Below, one piece after another: positions 17,629-26,546 of a stretch of DNA of 38,532 nucleotides (position 1 is its first letter; every line of letters starts with the position of its first letter). The translations under genes and the position numbers were made by a program. Origin of the DNA: JACQXM01 sp964569425 (GTDB lineage Bacteria; Planctomycetota; Phycisphaerae; UBA1845); the NCBI GenBank assembly GCA_964569425.1, contig CAZMVD010000028.1, forward strand, positions 1 through 38,532. The letters run 5' to 3'. The notes beneath the pieces were generated by a model. That model searched no databases. It was not told the DNA's origin and saw only the letters and a program-made list of their open reading frames with translations.

Positions 17629-18555
17629 CTAACTGCCTCGGTGCGCGTTCACCCACTCGACCATCTTGATCAGCCCGCTGGATAACGGCGTCTGGGGGTT
17701 GTATCCCAGAAGCTGGCGGGCCTTGCTGATGTCGGCCACATAGCGCGTGACTTCGCCGACGCGTGCGGGTTCGTAGGTGACCCTGGGCTTTTTGCCCAAC
17801 GCGAGCGACAGGATATTGACGACGTCCACCAGCGTGTTGCCCTGTCCGAAGGCAAGGTTGATGGTCTGGTCGGCGACGCGCCCGGCGACCAGGGCGTCGA
17901 TGCCGGCCATAATCCCGGCGACGCAGTCATCCACGTAGGTGAAGTCGAGCACTTTTTCTTTGCCGAAGACCACGATGGGCTGGTCGTGCGCGATGCGCTC
18001 GTAGAACAGCGGGATCACGCGCTCCATTCGTTCGATGTCGTTGTCGAAGCGCCCGTACACGTTGCTGAAGCGAAACACCAGGAAGGGCAGGCCGTAGCAT
18101 TCGCCGAATGAATAGATCAATGCTTCGCCCGCGATTTTGCTGGCGCTGTATGGACTTTCGGCGATGACAAAATCGGCGGCGGCCTCTTCGGTGACGTGGC
18201 GATGGATGTCGCCGTAGACCTCGCGCGAACTGGCGAAGATGATCGGCAGCTTGTGGATGCGGCAGTAGTTGAGCACGTTGAACAACATGGAGATGTTGTC
18301 CATGGCACGTTCCGGATGCTCGACCAGTTCAAACACTTTGGCGTTGGCGGCCAGATGGACGACGGCGTTGAACTGCCGCCCGTCGGGCAGGTCGGATGGC
18401 GCGGCGCGGGTAAGATCGAGGCGGATGGACTCAACCCGGTCGGTCCAGGTGTTGTCGCGCTTGTCGATGCCGAAGACGCGGTCGCCGCGTGCCTGCAGCG
18501 CCAGTGCGAGGTTGGTTCCGATCTGTCCGCTCGATCCGGTAATCAACAGGTTCAT
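17629..18555 (-). CDS. NAD-dependent epimerase/dehydratase, extended SDR
   Basis: A 308-residue nucleotide-sugar epimerase or dehydratase. The NAD-binding motif TGSSGQIG is at residues 6-13, the acidic residue ending strand 2 follows in FGIDKRD, then LAANAKV, the active-site SSREVYG and the catalytic YSASK, and late in the protein the substrate-side NVYGRFDN and DFTYVDDCV motifs. This is the WcaG/GalE-like group; the exact sugar cannot be told. It lies 71 bp downstream of gmhA and 27 bp upstream of selA. The context suggests envelope polysaccharide or LPS sugar synthesis. It is not clearly HldD. Confidence 0.85.
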   Translation of the reverse strand: MNLLITGSSGQIGTNLALALQARGDRVFGIDKRDNTWTDRVESIRLDLTRAAPSDLPDGRQFNAVVHLAANAKVFELVEHPERAMDNISMLFNVLNYCRIHKLPIIFASSREVYGDIHRHVTEEAAADFVIAESPYSASKIAGEALIYSFGECYGLPFLVFRFSNVYGRFDNDIERMERVIPLFYERIAHDQPIVVFGKEKVLDFTYVDDCVAGIMAGIDALVAGRVADQTINLAFGQGNTLVDVVNILSLALGKKPRVTYEPARVGEVTRYVADISKARQLLGYNPQTPLSSGLIKMVEWVNAHRGS

Positions 18556-18626
18556 CGGTTCTCATTCAAACAAGGGCACGCTCAGGGTGAGCCGGCTTAT
18601 CGACCAAGCAAAGTCGCCACCAGAAG

Positions 18627-19208
18627 TTATCGGCTGTAATGCCGCTCGATTCGATCGCAAACCAGATGATACGCCAATTGGTGAATTTCCTGAACCCGGT
18701 CGCTGGACTCGTGCTCCGCGACGAAGCACAAGTCGCACAGCTCCCGCAACGCACCGCCTCGAAGCCCGGTGAAAGCGATGCGGAATGCGTTCCGCGTGCG
18801 GGCGGCTTCGATGCCCCGCAATACGTTGGGGGACCGGCCGGATACACTCAGCGCCCAGACCACGTCATTCGTTTGAACCAGCGCCTCCACCTGGCGGGCG
18901 AAACATTGTTCGGCCCCAATGTCGTTGGCCACCGCCGTCAGAATCGAAGTGTCCGTGGTCAGGGCGATGGCGGGGAGCGCGCGCCGGTCCCGCTTGAAGC
19001 GGCCGACCAATTCCGCGGCGATGTGCTGGGCGTCGGCAGCGCTGCCGCCGTTGCCCAGGATCAGCACCTTGCCCCCGGCCTCAAAACAGGCGATCAGGCG
19101 ATCGGCGATGCGCTCGAGGAGGGGCGCATGCTGTTGCGCCGCTTCCACGGCGCGGGCATGCGCGGCGAACTGTTCCAGAAACGACTCGGCCACGGGCTTA
19201 TTCCCCAC
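18627..19208 (-). CDS. gmhA: Phosphoheptose isomerase (SIS domain)
   Basis: Converts sedoheptulose 7-phosphate to D-glycero-D-manno-heptose 7-phosphate, the first step of LPS inner-core heptose synthesis. The 193-residue protein has the SIS-domain phosphate-binding segment ILGNGGSAADAQHIAAELVGRF, the conserved ALTTDTSILTAVAND, ALSVSGRSPNVLRG, and near the C-terminus VQEIHQLAYHLVCD with the catalytic His. A GTG start at 19208 overlaps the end of hldE by 11 bp. A second GTG at 19193 has GGGGA at better spacing and may be the true start. Both genes act in the same pathway, so coupling makes sense. Confidence 0.93.
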   Translation of the reverse strand: MGNKPVAESFLEQFAAHARAVEAAQQHAPLLERIADRLIACFEAGGKVLILGNGGSAADAQHIAAELVGRFKRDRRALPAIALTTDTSILTAVANDIGAEQCFARQVEALVQTNDVVWALSVSGRSPNVLRGIEAARTRNAFRIAFTGLRGGALRELCDLCFVAEHESSDRVQEIHQLAYHLVCDRIERHYSR

Positions 19209-20679
19209 TGCGAATTCGGTTTACCAGGCTGGTGGTGCTCAGGCCTTCCATCAAGGGCATGAGCATCACGCGCCCGCCGATGGACTCCACGAAGTCCGTG
19301 CCGACCACGCCCTTGTCCGACCAGTCGGCGCCCTTGATGAGCACGTCGGGGCGGAGCCTGCGAAGTAGCACTTCAGGCGTCGGCTCGCTGAAGCCGACCA
19401 CATAATCGACGCATTCCAGAGCGCCGAGGAGCGCGGCGCGGTGCTCGAAACGGTTGATCGGCCGGTCCGCGCCTTTGTTCAGCGTGCGGACCGAGTCATC
19501 GGTGTTGAGACCCACGACCAGAATGGACGCCTCGCGCCGACAGCGCTTGAGCAGGTCGACGTGCCCGGCGTGCAGCAGATCAAAACAGCCGTTGGTAAAG
19601 GCGACGGTTTCGCCGCGGTCGCGCCGCAGGGTCAGTTCAGCGGCCAGTTCGTCGGCGGAGCGTAGTTTGCCGTTTTCCAGGCGATCGCGCATGCGCAATT
19701 CCGCGAGCACCTCGTCGGCGGTGATGGGCACGCAGCCGAACTTCTCCACCTCCAGACCGCCGGCGATGTTGGCCAGGCGAGTGGCGCTCTCCAGGTCCGC
19801 CCCACCGGCCAGGGCGGCGGCGAGCATGGCCAGCACCGCATCGCCGGCGCCGGTGTTGTCATACACGCTGCGCGGCGTGGTGGCGAGGTGCTTCCAATGC
19901 CGGCCCTGCTCGACGAGCACCGCGCCGTCGCGGTCTACCGTGGCCACGACCGCTCGTGCGCCTAATGATTCCCGCAATTCGTCCGCGGCCCGGGCGAGGT
20001 CTTCCAGCGAGGCGAAGGTTCGACCGGTGGCCACGGCCAATTCCGCGCGGTTGGGTGTGAGTACGTCCACGCCGCGATAGCGGGCATAGTCATTAAGTCG
20101 CGCCGGATCGACGAGCACCGACTTGTTCTGGCGGCGGGCTTCGGCAAGCAGTGACGCCACCAAAGCCTCGGAAACGACACCCTTGTCGTAATCCTCGAGG
20201 CAGACGACGTCGGCGCCCGCGACGAGGGCGCAGGCGCGGTCGCTCAGGGCCTGGGCGGTGGCCGGCGGCAGGGGGGAGGTATCCTCTTCATCCACGCGCA
20301 GGAGCTGTTGCCGGTGGCGGTGCTGCGCCAGACCGACCAAACGGGTCTTGGTGGTCGTGGGACGACTGTCCAGTGGCAGGATTCCGCTGACGTCGGCACC
20401 CGATTCGGCCAGGAGCCGCCGGAGCGTTTCGCCGTTGCGGTCGCTGCCGATCAACCCGCAACAGGTGACCCGGCAGCCCAAGGCGACCACGCAGGCGGCC
20501 ACGTTGGCACTGCCGCCGACCGCCTCGCGGGTTTCCACGGTTCGCAGCACGGGCACGGGCGCTTCGGGGCTGATGCGTTCCGCATCGCCGTAAAGGTAGC
20601 GATCGAGGATCAGATCTCCGACGAGCAGTATTCGCCGCCCGGGGAAGGCCTTGACCCATTGTGCGAGTTCGCGTGCCAT
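19198..20679 (-). CDS. hldE: Bifunctional heptose-7-phosphate kinase / heptose-1-phosphate adenylyltransferase
   Basis: Phosphorylates heptose 7-phosphate at C1 and later activates heptose 1-phosphate with ATP, yielding ADP-heptose for LPS. Residues 1 to about 320 form a PfkB-family kinase: VGDLILDRYLYGD, VGGSANVAACVVALG, and NTGAGDAVLAMLA with the catalytic Asp. From about residue 350 comes the nucleotidyltransferase: FTNGCFDLLHAGHVDLL with HxGH, and GLNTDDSVRTLN. The start at 20679 gives the usual MARELxQW-like N-terminus; the frame is open 72 bp further. It heads the minus-strand group with gmhA, the epimerase and selA. Neither waaA nor hldD is visible. Confidence 0.94.
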   Translation of the reverse strand: MARELAQWVKAFPGRRILLVGDLILDRYLYGDAERISPEAPVPVLRTVETREAVGGSANVAACVVALGCRVTCCGLIGSDRNGETLRRLLAESGADVSGILPLDSRPTTTKTRLVGLAQHRHRQQLLRVDEEDTSPLPPATAQALSDRACALVAGADVVCLEDYDKGVVSEALVASLLAEARRQNKSVLVDPARLNDYARYRGVDVLTPNRAELAVATGRTFASLEDLARAADELRESLGARAVVATVDRDGAVLVEQGRHWKHLATTPRSVYDNTGAGDAVLAMLAAALAGGADLESATRLANIAGGLEVEKFGCVPITADEVLAELRMRDRLENGKLRSADELAAELTLRRDRGETVAFTNGCFDLLHAGHVDLLKRCRREASILVVGLNTDDSVRTLNKGADRPINRFEHRAALLGALECVDYVVGFSEPTPEVLLRRLRPDVLIKGADWSDKGVVGTDFVESIGGRVMLMPLMEGLSTTSLVNRIRSGE

Positions 20680-20932
20680 GTTGTGTCCAATCGCGCCGGA
20701 ATGCCCGGCGCACCGGTGGCCGGCGCGGCCGGCGCAGGCGCCCGGATTCATGGTCTCCAGACCGCAATCGGGTCATCCTATTCGGCGGTCGTTCGGCTCG
20801 TCAAATCGAGGGCGAGGGGGCGGCTCTTGCGTGGGCGAGAAGGGCGGCGGCGGCGAAAAGCGCGGGTTCCATGCCTGCGGCTTGTCACGTGTCGCGCGGG
20901 CCATTGAAATGGGGGCGAACGGGAGCAGGGTT

Positions 20933-21754
20933 ATGGCCTATCGGTTGCGGGATCGAGTGGTGTTCATCACCGGGGCGTCCAGCGGGATCGGGCGGGCCTG
21001 CGCGGTGGCGTTCCACCGGGCGGGCGCGCGGGTGGCGGGCGTGGCGCGGTCGGCGGATAAACTGCGCGCGTTGGCGGAGGAACTCGGTGAAGACCGTTTG
21101 ATCGTGTGTCAGGCCGATGTCACCATCGCCGAGGAGCGGGCCAGAGCCCTGGACGCGGTTCGTGCCCGGTTCGGCGCGGTGGACGTGCTGGTCAATAACT
21201 CGGGATGGGCGAGTTTCGGCCCGGTGGCTACGCTTCCGGCCGATCACCTCGAACGCATGTGGGCGCTGAACGTGGGGGCGCCGGTGGCGCTGATTCAGGC
21301 GCTGCTGCCGGAGATGCTGGCGCGGGGCGGCGGGCAGATCATCAACATTTCGTCCGTGGTCGGTACGCAGCCGATTCCGCGGATGACGATGTACAGTGCC
21401 ACGAAGGCGGCACTCAGCGCGTTGACGACCGGATTGCGGATGGAACTGGTCGGGACCGGCGTGGATGTGCTGCTGGTGGCCCCGGGGTCTACTGACACCG
21501 AGTTCTTTACGTCTGCCGCCAGCGTGAATGTGAAGGCGGTGCGGCTCGGGCAGGCGCAGTATTCCCCCGAGCGGGTAGCGCGGGCGGTGGTGCGGTCGTC
21601 GCGGCGGCGGCGGCGCGAGGTCACGCTGACGCCCGCGGGGTGGCTTATCACCGTGGTGCGGCGTTTTTCCCACCGTGTGGCTGACGCGCTTATCTACCGG
21701 ACCGCCCAATACGCGATGCCGGAATCACGCGCGCGCGAGGACAGTTCTTCGTAA
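20933..21754 (+). CDS. Short-chain dehydrogenase/reductase
   Basis: A 273-residue classical SDR. The NAD(P)-binding TGASSGIG is at residues 14-21 (in VVFITGASSGIGRACA), NNSG at about 90, the catalytic Ser in INISSVVG and the YSATK pair near 155-159. A basic C-terminal tail (SSRRRRREVTL) is followed by a hydrophobic segment, suggesting membrane contact; some SDRs acting on lipids have such tails. The ATG at 20933 follows GGGAGCAGGG, a plausible ribosome-binding site; an upstream ATG at 20909 is an alternative. It is divergent from hldE and converges with the ABC permease gene. The substrate is unknown. Confidence 0.88.
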   Translation: MAYRLRDRVVFITGASSGIGRACAVAFHRAGARVAGVARSADKLRALAEELGEDRLIVCQADVTIAEERARALDAVRARFGAVDVLVNNSGWASFGPVATLPADHLERMWALNVGAPVALIQALLPEMLARGGGQIINISSVVGTQPIPRMTMYSATKAALSALTTGLRMELVGTGVDVLLVAPGSTDTEFFTSAASVNVKAVRLGQAQYSPERVARAVVRSSRRRRREVTLTPAGWLITVVRRFSHRVADALIYRTAQYAMPESRAREDSSS

Positions 21755-21949
21755 GTTGAGTATTCGCAGCGCTCTCCATGGAGGCATCTGGTGGTTGGGT
21801 TTCGCACGATTGGCAAGCGAACTTAGTGAAACTATTCGCCTTTAGGGTCGGCGCCGGCGGCGTTCCGAAACCTGAACGCCGGGCCGTTACCAGGAAGCTG
21901 CATTCGCGGAATGTCCGAACCGGCGGCATCCGGCACACAGCGTGGATTC

Positions 21950-23245
21950 TCAGGTGCGTTGCGTCCAACTGAACGTGCGCACGCCGATCAGAAAGCACCC
22001 GGCTCCGATGGCCAGCAGCAACGTGCAGGGGAAGAGCATCTCCGCCGGGGAAAAACCGCGCCAGATGGCGCCCTCGATCACATAGATGCACCATTTCACG
22101 GGACTGAAGTCGCTGATGGTGCGCATCCAACTGGGCATGACGAACAGCGGTACCATGCCGCCGCCGGTCATGGCCATGACCATCAGAATTGCCCAGCCGA
22201 CGCCCGCCGCGCCTTGCTCGGTCTTACCCAGCACCGACAGGAACATCATGATCCCCACGAACGCCAGCGATGACGCCACGATGGCCACGGCGAGCAACGG
22301 AAAAGACCCCGGGCGCACGCCGAACACGGCCATGGCCAACCCGAGCAGGACAATCGCCACGGCGGCTGTGGTCACGAAGCAGGCGACGGCTTTGCCGCAG
22401 AGCACCTGGATGGGGGCGATGGGGGCCATGCGCAGGCGGACGAGCGTGCCTTGGGTGCGCTCGGTCACCAGCGAAATGCCGAAGCCCGCGGCGCAGCCCA
22501 ACATGCCCCAGAGCACGGCCTGGGGGAAGGAGATTTCGTAGGAGTTCTTCGGCCCCTCCCAGACGCGGGCGACGTCGGTGGTGGCGAGCTCGACGGGGTT
22601 GAGGCCGGCGAATCCTTCGCCGCCGGCGGGCAGTGAATCGACCAGCGTGGCGAGCGCGGGCAGAAAAAGCGACAGAGCCCCCTTGAGCATGGGGTCGGCG
22701 TTCTCCGCGGTTTCCAATTCTTTGAGCGAGGTTGCGACGTACGCCTTCATTTTGTCGCGGTCGGAGAAGATCGAGCCCATCTGCTCGAAGGCGGCGCGGG
22801 TGAGGATGCCCTGGAGGAAACCGGCCTCGGCCTGCCGCGCGGGGTCCAGTCCCACATCGAGTCGCAGCAGTTCGCCCCAGAAGGGGCGGTTGAGGCGCTC
22901 ACCCATGCCTTCGGCCATGACCAGGTAAGCGACCGCGCGTCCGCGACGGACCATGTTGGCGGCTTCTTCGCGGGAGAGGGGGTGCGGGGGTTCCCCGGTT
23001 TCGCGGAGGAGTTCGACCTCGGCGGTCTGGTCGAGGGCGTCGAGGAACTTGCGGGTGGATTCGGAATGGTCTTCATCGACGACGGCGATGCGCAGGGCGC
23101 CGGCGCCGCCGCCTCCCGCGCCGGAGAAAATCGCGCCGAAGAAGGTGGCGTAGAGTATCGGGAAGAAGAAGGTGAAGAAGAATCCGGCGCGGTCGCGGAG
23201 CATGAGGCGCAGGTCCTTGGCGGCCAGTGACAGCACTTCACGCAT
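21950..23245 (-). CDS. ABC-2 type transporter permease
   Basis: A 431-residue membrane protein of the ABC-2/YhgE-YhhJ style. The cytoplasmic N-terminus (MREVLSLAAKDLRLMLRDR) is followed by a first membrane helix (FFFTFFFPILYATFFGAIF), a large extracytoplasmic domain of about 180 residues, and five C-terminal membrane segments starting near SFPQAVLWGMLGCAAGFGI. The motif GTLVRLRMAPI between helices is typical of ABC-2 permeases. It starts 17 bp after the stop of the ATPase gene and forms an export system with it. The cargo could be a drug, lipid or other small molecule; the sequence does not say. Confidence 0.9.
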   Translation of the reverse strand: MREVLSLAAKDLRLMLRDRAGFFFTFFFPILYATFFGAIFSGAGGGGAGALRIAVVDEDHSESTRKFLDALDQTAEVELLRETGEPPHPLSREEAANMVRRGRAVAYLVMAEGMGERLNRPFWGELLRLDVGLDPARQAEAGFLQGILTRAAFEQMGSIFSDRDKMKAYVATSLKELETAENADPMLKGALSLFLPALATLVDSLPAGGEGFAGLNPVELATTDVARVWEGPKNSYEISFPQAVLWGMLGCAAGFGISLVTERTQGTLVRLRMAPIAPIQVLCGKAVACFVTTAAVAIVLLGLAMAVFGVRPGSFPLLAVAIVASSLAFVGIMMFLSVLGKTEQGAAGVGWAILMVMAMTGGGMVPLFVMPSWMRTISDFSPVKWCIYVIEGAIWRGFSPAEMLFPCTLLLAIGAGCFLIGVRTFSWTQRT

Positions 23246-23262
23246 GAACGCACCACCTTTGA

Positions 23263-24105
23263 TCAGTCGCGCAGACTTCGACCGGTGAGATTCAGAAAGA
23301 CCGCCTCGAGGTCGGGCCGATCGAGGTGGAAGCTGAGCAACCCGCCGGCGGCCTGAAGCTTGGCGAGTTCGGCGACGGGATCGTCGGTTTCCACGCGGAC
23401 GGCGCCGCGTTCGGTTTCGGCACGGATAACGCTCTTGCCGCCGTGGGCGCGGATCAGGCAGTCCACGGTGTCGAGGGCGAGCAGCTTCCCCCGGTCCATG
23501 ATGCCCACCCGGTCGCAGAGGCGCTGGGCTTCTTCCATGTAGTGTGTGGTGTAGATGATCGTACGGCCCTGTTTCTTGAGTGCCAGGATGTTGTCAAAGA
23601 TCGCGTTGCGCGACTGGGGGTCCACGCCGACGGTGGGCTCATCGAGCAGCAGCAGCGGCGGGTCGTGGGCGACGGCGATGGCGAGGTTGAGGCGGCGCTT
23701 CATGCCGCCGGAATAGGTTTTGACGCGGTCGCGGCGGCGCTCGTGCAGACCGACGAAATCGAGCGCCCAGTCTACGCGGTCCTTAAGTTGTTTGCCGATG
23801 AGACCCTGGAGGCGGGCGAAGAAGCCGACGTTTTCTTCGCCGGTCAGCTCTTCGTAGATCGCCAGCGCCTGCGGGGCGACGCCGATCCTGGCGCGCACGG
23901 CCGGGTCGGTGGGCTTGCCGCCATCCACGGAAAGGGCGCCTGCGTCCGGCGAAAGCAGCCCGACGATCATGTGCACGGTGGTGGTCTTGCCGGCGCCGTT
24001 GGGACCGAGCAGACCGAATAACTCACCGGGGGGCAATTCCAGCGACAGAGAATCCACCGCGACCAGGCTGCCGAAGGTTCTGCGAATTTCCTTTAGTTTC
24101 AGCAT
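23263..24105 (-). CDS. ABC transporter ATP-binding protein
   Basis: A 280-residue ATPase of the DrrA/NodI-like export class. Walker A GPNGAGKTTT is at residues 34-43, the ABC signature is YSGGMKRRLNLA near 135-146, Walker B LLLLDEPTVGVD follows directly, and the switch His is in TTHYMEEA. A C-terminal extension of about 70 residues (AETERGAVRVETDDP, LDRPDLEAVFLNLTGRSLRD) is the usual tail in this class. It is translated just before the ABC-2 permease gene and supplies the energy for it. The deacetylase-like gene lies 72 bp upstream on the same strand and may be cotranscribed. Confidence 0.93.
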   Translation of the reverse strand: MLKLKEIRRTFGSLVAVDSLSLELPPGELFGLLGPNGAGKTTTVHMIVGLLSPDAGALSVDGGKPTDPAVRARIGVAPQALAIYEELTGEENVGFFARLQGLIGKQLKDRVDWALDFVGLHERRRDRVKTYSGGMKRRLNLAIAVAHDPPLLLLDEPTVGVDPQSRNAIFDNILALKKQGRTIIYTTHYMEEAQRLCDRVGIMDRGKLLALDTVDCLIRAHGGKSVIRAETERGAVRVETDDPVAELAKLQAAGGLLSFHLDRPDLEAVFLNLTGRSLRD

Positions 24106-24177
24106 GGTCTTTCGTCGCTATCCACCGCATGTCCTCCGACCCTGCGGCGATCGTTGTTATTCGCCCAGTTTATTCGC

Positions 24178-25128
24178 TTATTCGTCGATCAATCGCCGGA
24201 CGTGCAACTCTACACAATCGGCCAGCGCTTCGAGGTGATACCCGCCCTCCAGCAAGCTGACCAGTTTGCCGCCGCAATGACGCCGGGCGACGTCGGTCAG
24301 GGCGTCGGTCATCCAGCCGAAGGACTCGGTTTCGAGTTCCAACGGGGCGAGGGGGTCGAGTCTGTGGGCGTCAAAGCCGGCGGAGATCAACACGAACTCG
24401 GGGCGGAAGGCGTCAATGGCCGGCAAGATAGGGTCGTCGAACGCGCGGCGCCACACGTCGTCGCGGCCGGGCGGCAGGATGGGGATATTGAGCGTGTACC
24501 CCTCGCCTGCGCCCTTCCCCCTTTCTTCCGCGTACCCGGTGCCGGGGTAAACGATGCCGGGGTGGCCGTGCAGGCTGATGTAGAACACGCGCGGGTCGGA
24601 CTCGAAGGTGTGCTGGGTGCCGTTGCCGTGGTGAACGTCCCAGTCGAGGATGAGCACGCGCGACAGACCGTGGTGGTCGATGAGGTGCTGGGCCGCGACG
24701 GCCACATTGTTGAACAGGCAGAAGCCGAGCGACATCATTCGCTCGGCGTGGTGGCCCGGCGGGCGGACGGCGCAGAAGGCGTTATCCAGCCGGCCGGCCA
24801 TGATTTCGTCCACGGCGCGGACGACCGCGCCGGCGGCGAGCCGGGCGATTTCGAAGCTGTCGGGGCAGATGCCGCTGTCGGGCACGTCGATGTACGGCCG
24901 GTGGTTGGCGCACGCTTGTTGAAGGCGATTGAGATACAAGTCGTCGTGAATGCGGCGCACGAGCGTCATGTCTACCGGTTCGACGGCGATGGTCGTGCAA
25001 CGCTGATCGAGATTGGTTTCCGCGAGTCGCGCGGCGATGGCCCGCAGCCGTTGCGGCCGTTCCGGATGCCCGTGCCCCGTCAGGTGGTGTTGAAAGCGTT
25101 CGTCCTGTGCCAGACCGGTTCGATTCAT
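24178..25128 (-). CDS. Histone deacetylase-family zinc hydrolase
   Basis: A 316-residue member of the arginase/deacetylase fold, class II HDAC-like. Hallmarks in order: HPERPQRL near residue 20, RPPGHHAE with the catalytic His pair near 122-128, FNNVAVAA, DWDVHHGNGT with zinc ligands Asp and His, ISLHGHPGIVYPGTG, the third zinc ligand in SAGFDAH, and LEGGYHLEAL with the catalytic-pocket Tyr. Bacterial relatives deacetylate acetylpolyamines, acetoin-related compounds or protein lysines. Which applies here cannot be told. It lies upstream of the ABC exporter genes and is divergent from the HAD gene. Confidence 0.92.
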   Translation of the reverse strand: MNRTGLAQDERFQHHLTGHGHPERPQRLRAIAARLAETNLDQRCTTIAVEPVDMTLVRRIHDDLYLNRLQQACANHRPYIDVPDSGICPDSFEIARLAAGAVVRAVDEIMAGRLDNAFCAVRPPGHHAERMMSLGFCLFNNVAVAAQHLIDHHGLSRVLILDWDVHHGNGTQHTFESDPRVFYISLHGHPGIVYPGTGYAEERGKGAGEGYTLNIPILPPGRDDVWRRAFDDPILPAIDAFRPEFVLISAGFDAHRLDPLAPLELETESFGWMTDALTDVARRHCGGKLVSLLEGGYHLEALADCVELHVRRLIDE

Positions 25129-25255
25129 GGTATCCTGAGGACGAATCTACCGCAGCGTCAGACGGATGTCGACGCGCGGTGCCTTTGTGCCGTCGTCGTC
25201 AGGAGGTCGGTGTCGGTCTAAGAGCCTAACCCAATAACTGAATGCGGGGCGTCCG

Positions 25256-25273
25256 CGCGGGCTGAAGCCCGCG
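25256..25273. repeat. Short GC-rich palindrome (REP-like)
   Basis: CGCGGGC-TGAA-GCCCGCG forms a 7-bp perfect stem with a 4-nt loop in the 180-bp divergent gap between the deacetylase and HAD genes. It resembles the small dispersed palindromes of many GC-rich genomes. I saw no second copy in this window. Confidence 0.45.
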
Positions 25274-25341
25274 GCTCGCGTTGATGCCGGGATACTTTTC
25301 TTGATGGCGTGTGTGCTGCGACACCACGGGAACTCGATCCG

Positions 25342-26040
25342 GTGAATCACGATCAGCTTTCGGACATTCTCCGCCGTGCGACGACGATGACCTTTGATTG
25401 CTACGGCACGTTGATCGACTGGGCGGCGGGTCTGCGCGGTGCGTTTGCCGACATTTACGGCGCAGCGCTGGAACCGCGAATGGCGGAGTTGTTCGACGCG
25501 TACGTAGAGATCGAGGCGGAATGCGAGCGCGGGCGGTATCGATCCTATCGGGAAGTGCTGGCCGAATGCGTGCGCGGTGTGGCGAAGCGCTTTGACGTTG
25601 AACTGCGGCCCGGGGGCGCGCATCGTCTGGCGGAGGCGCTTCCGGGCTGGCGACCTTTTGCCGACACGGATGAGGCGCTGGCGCGATTGAAACGGCACTA
25701 CCGTCTGGGGATTCTCTCGAACATCGACCGCGATCTGTTTGCCGGCACCGCGGAGCACTTTTGCGTGGCGTTCGATTTCGTGATCACCGCCGAGGACGTG
25801 CGGAGTTACAAACCGGGACTTGCGCATTTTGAGCGGGCATTGGAGCGGCAAACGTCGCGCGAGGAGGTGGTTCACGTGGCGCAGAGTACGTTTCACGATG
25901 GAATCCCGGCGCGGGAGCTGGACCTTGCGTTCGTGTGGATCAATCGCTACAAGCACCCAAACGTGACGGCGGCAATACCCGTGGCCGAGTTTCCCGATCT
26001 GAAGTCGCTGGCTGATGCCGCCGATCGTGCTCGTAGCTGA
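25342..26040 (+). CDS. HAD-superfamily hydrolase, haloacid dehalogenase type II-like
   Basis: A 232-residue HAD hydrolase from a GTG start at 25342 with GGGAA about 9 nt upstream; a GTG at 25309 would add 11 residues. Motif I FDCYGTLIDW carries the nucleophile Asp (about residue 19). A helical cap domain follows. Motif II is in GILSNIDRDL, the conserved Lys is in SYKPGLAHFERAL, and the last part HVAQSTFHDGIPARELDL fits motif IV with the acidic pair. The arrangement matches L-2-haloacid dehalogenase-like proteins, though many of these are phosphatases. A small hypothetical gene follows 18 bp downstream. Confidence 0.85.
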   Translation: MNHDQLSDILRRATTMTFDCYGTLIDWAAGLRGAFADIYGAALEPRMAELFDAYVEIEAECERGRYRSYREVLAECVRGVAKRFDVELRPGGAHRLAEALPGWRPFADTDEALARLKRHYRLGILSNIDRDLFAGTAEHFCVAFDFVITAEDVRSYKPGLAHFERALERQTSREEVVHVAQSTFHDGIPARELDLAFVWINRYKHPNVTAAIPVAEFPDLKSLADAADRARS

Positions 26041-26058
26041 TAGTGGAGCCAACGCCAG

Positions 26059-26325
26059 ATGACGCCGGAAGCGCTCTTTCCTCCAGGTACGCCGGTCTGC
26101 GTGCGCCAGACCATCGAATTGCGCGGTAAAGTTGTTCACAAAGAGATCGCCGGGGTGGTCGAAGCGTGGGAGGAACTGCCCACGGGCAGTTGGTTCGCCG
26201 GCGGCAAGAAGGACCGGCTGTGGCTCAAGCGCCTGCGGCTGCGCAAGGTGGACGGCGAGATGGTCTTGCTGGTCGTCGATTCGCAGGCGGCGATCGCCAA
26301 GTTGGAATCCGCGGCCGCCGCGTAA
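26059..26325 (+). CDS. Small hypothetical protein
   Basis: An 88-residue protein, ATG start, 18 bp after the HAD gene. It is predicted to be a small beta barrel: CVRQTIELRGKVVHKEIAGVVEAWEELPTGSWFAGG, then KDRLWLKRLRLRKVDGEMVLLVVD, ending in an alanine-rich helix. The pattern of strands with a GSWFAGGKKDRLWLKRL turn suggests an SH3-like or hypothetical DUF fold. Codon use matches its neighbours. I do not recognise a family with certainty, and the link to the HAD gene is only positional. Confidence 0.65.
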   Translation: MTPEALFPPGTPVCVRQTIELRGKVVHKEIAGVVEAWEELPTGSWFAGGKKDRLWLKRLRLRKVDGEMVLLVVDSQAAIAKLESAAAA

Positions 26326-26546
26326 TGGCTGGGCCGGGATGGTCATTTCGGAATACTGAGTAACCACGTCGAAAGTACTGGTAAACCGCGGTTCCGGGGC
26401 GTCCCGGCAGCAGCAAAACCCGCCGGGAACTGGTGGGCCGGACCCGCCGGAACCGAAGCCGCGCGCGGTTGCGCCGGCCGTTTAACCGCCCCGTGCCAGC
26501 CGTCGATAGAAAGGAATTGACCCGTTCGGACGAGGGCAGACTGTTG

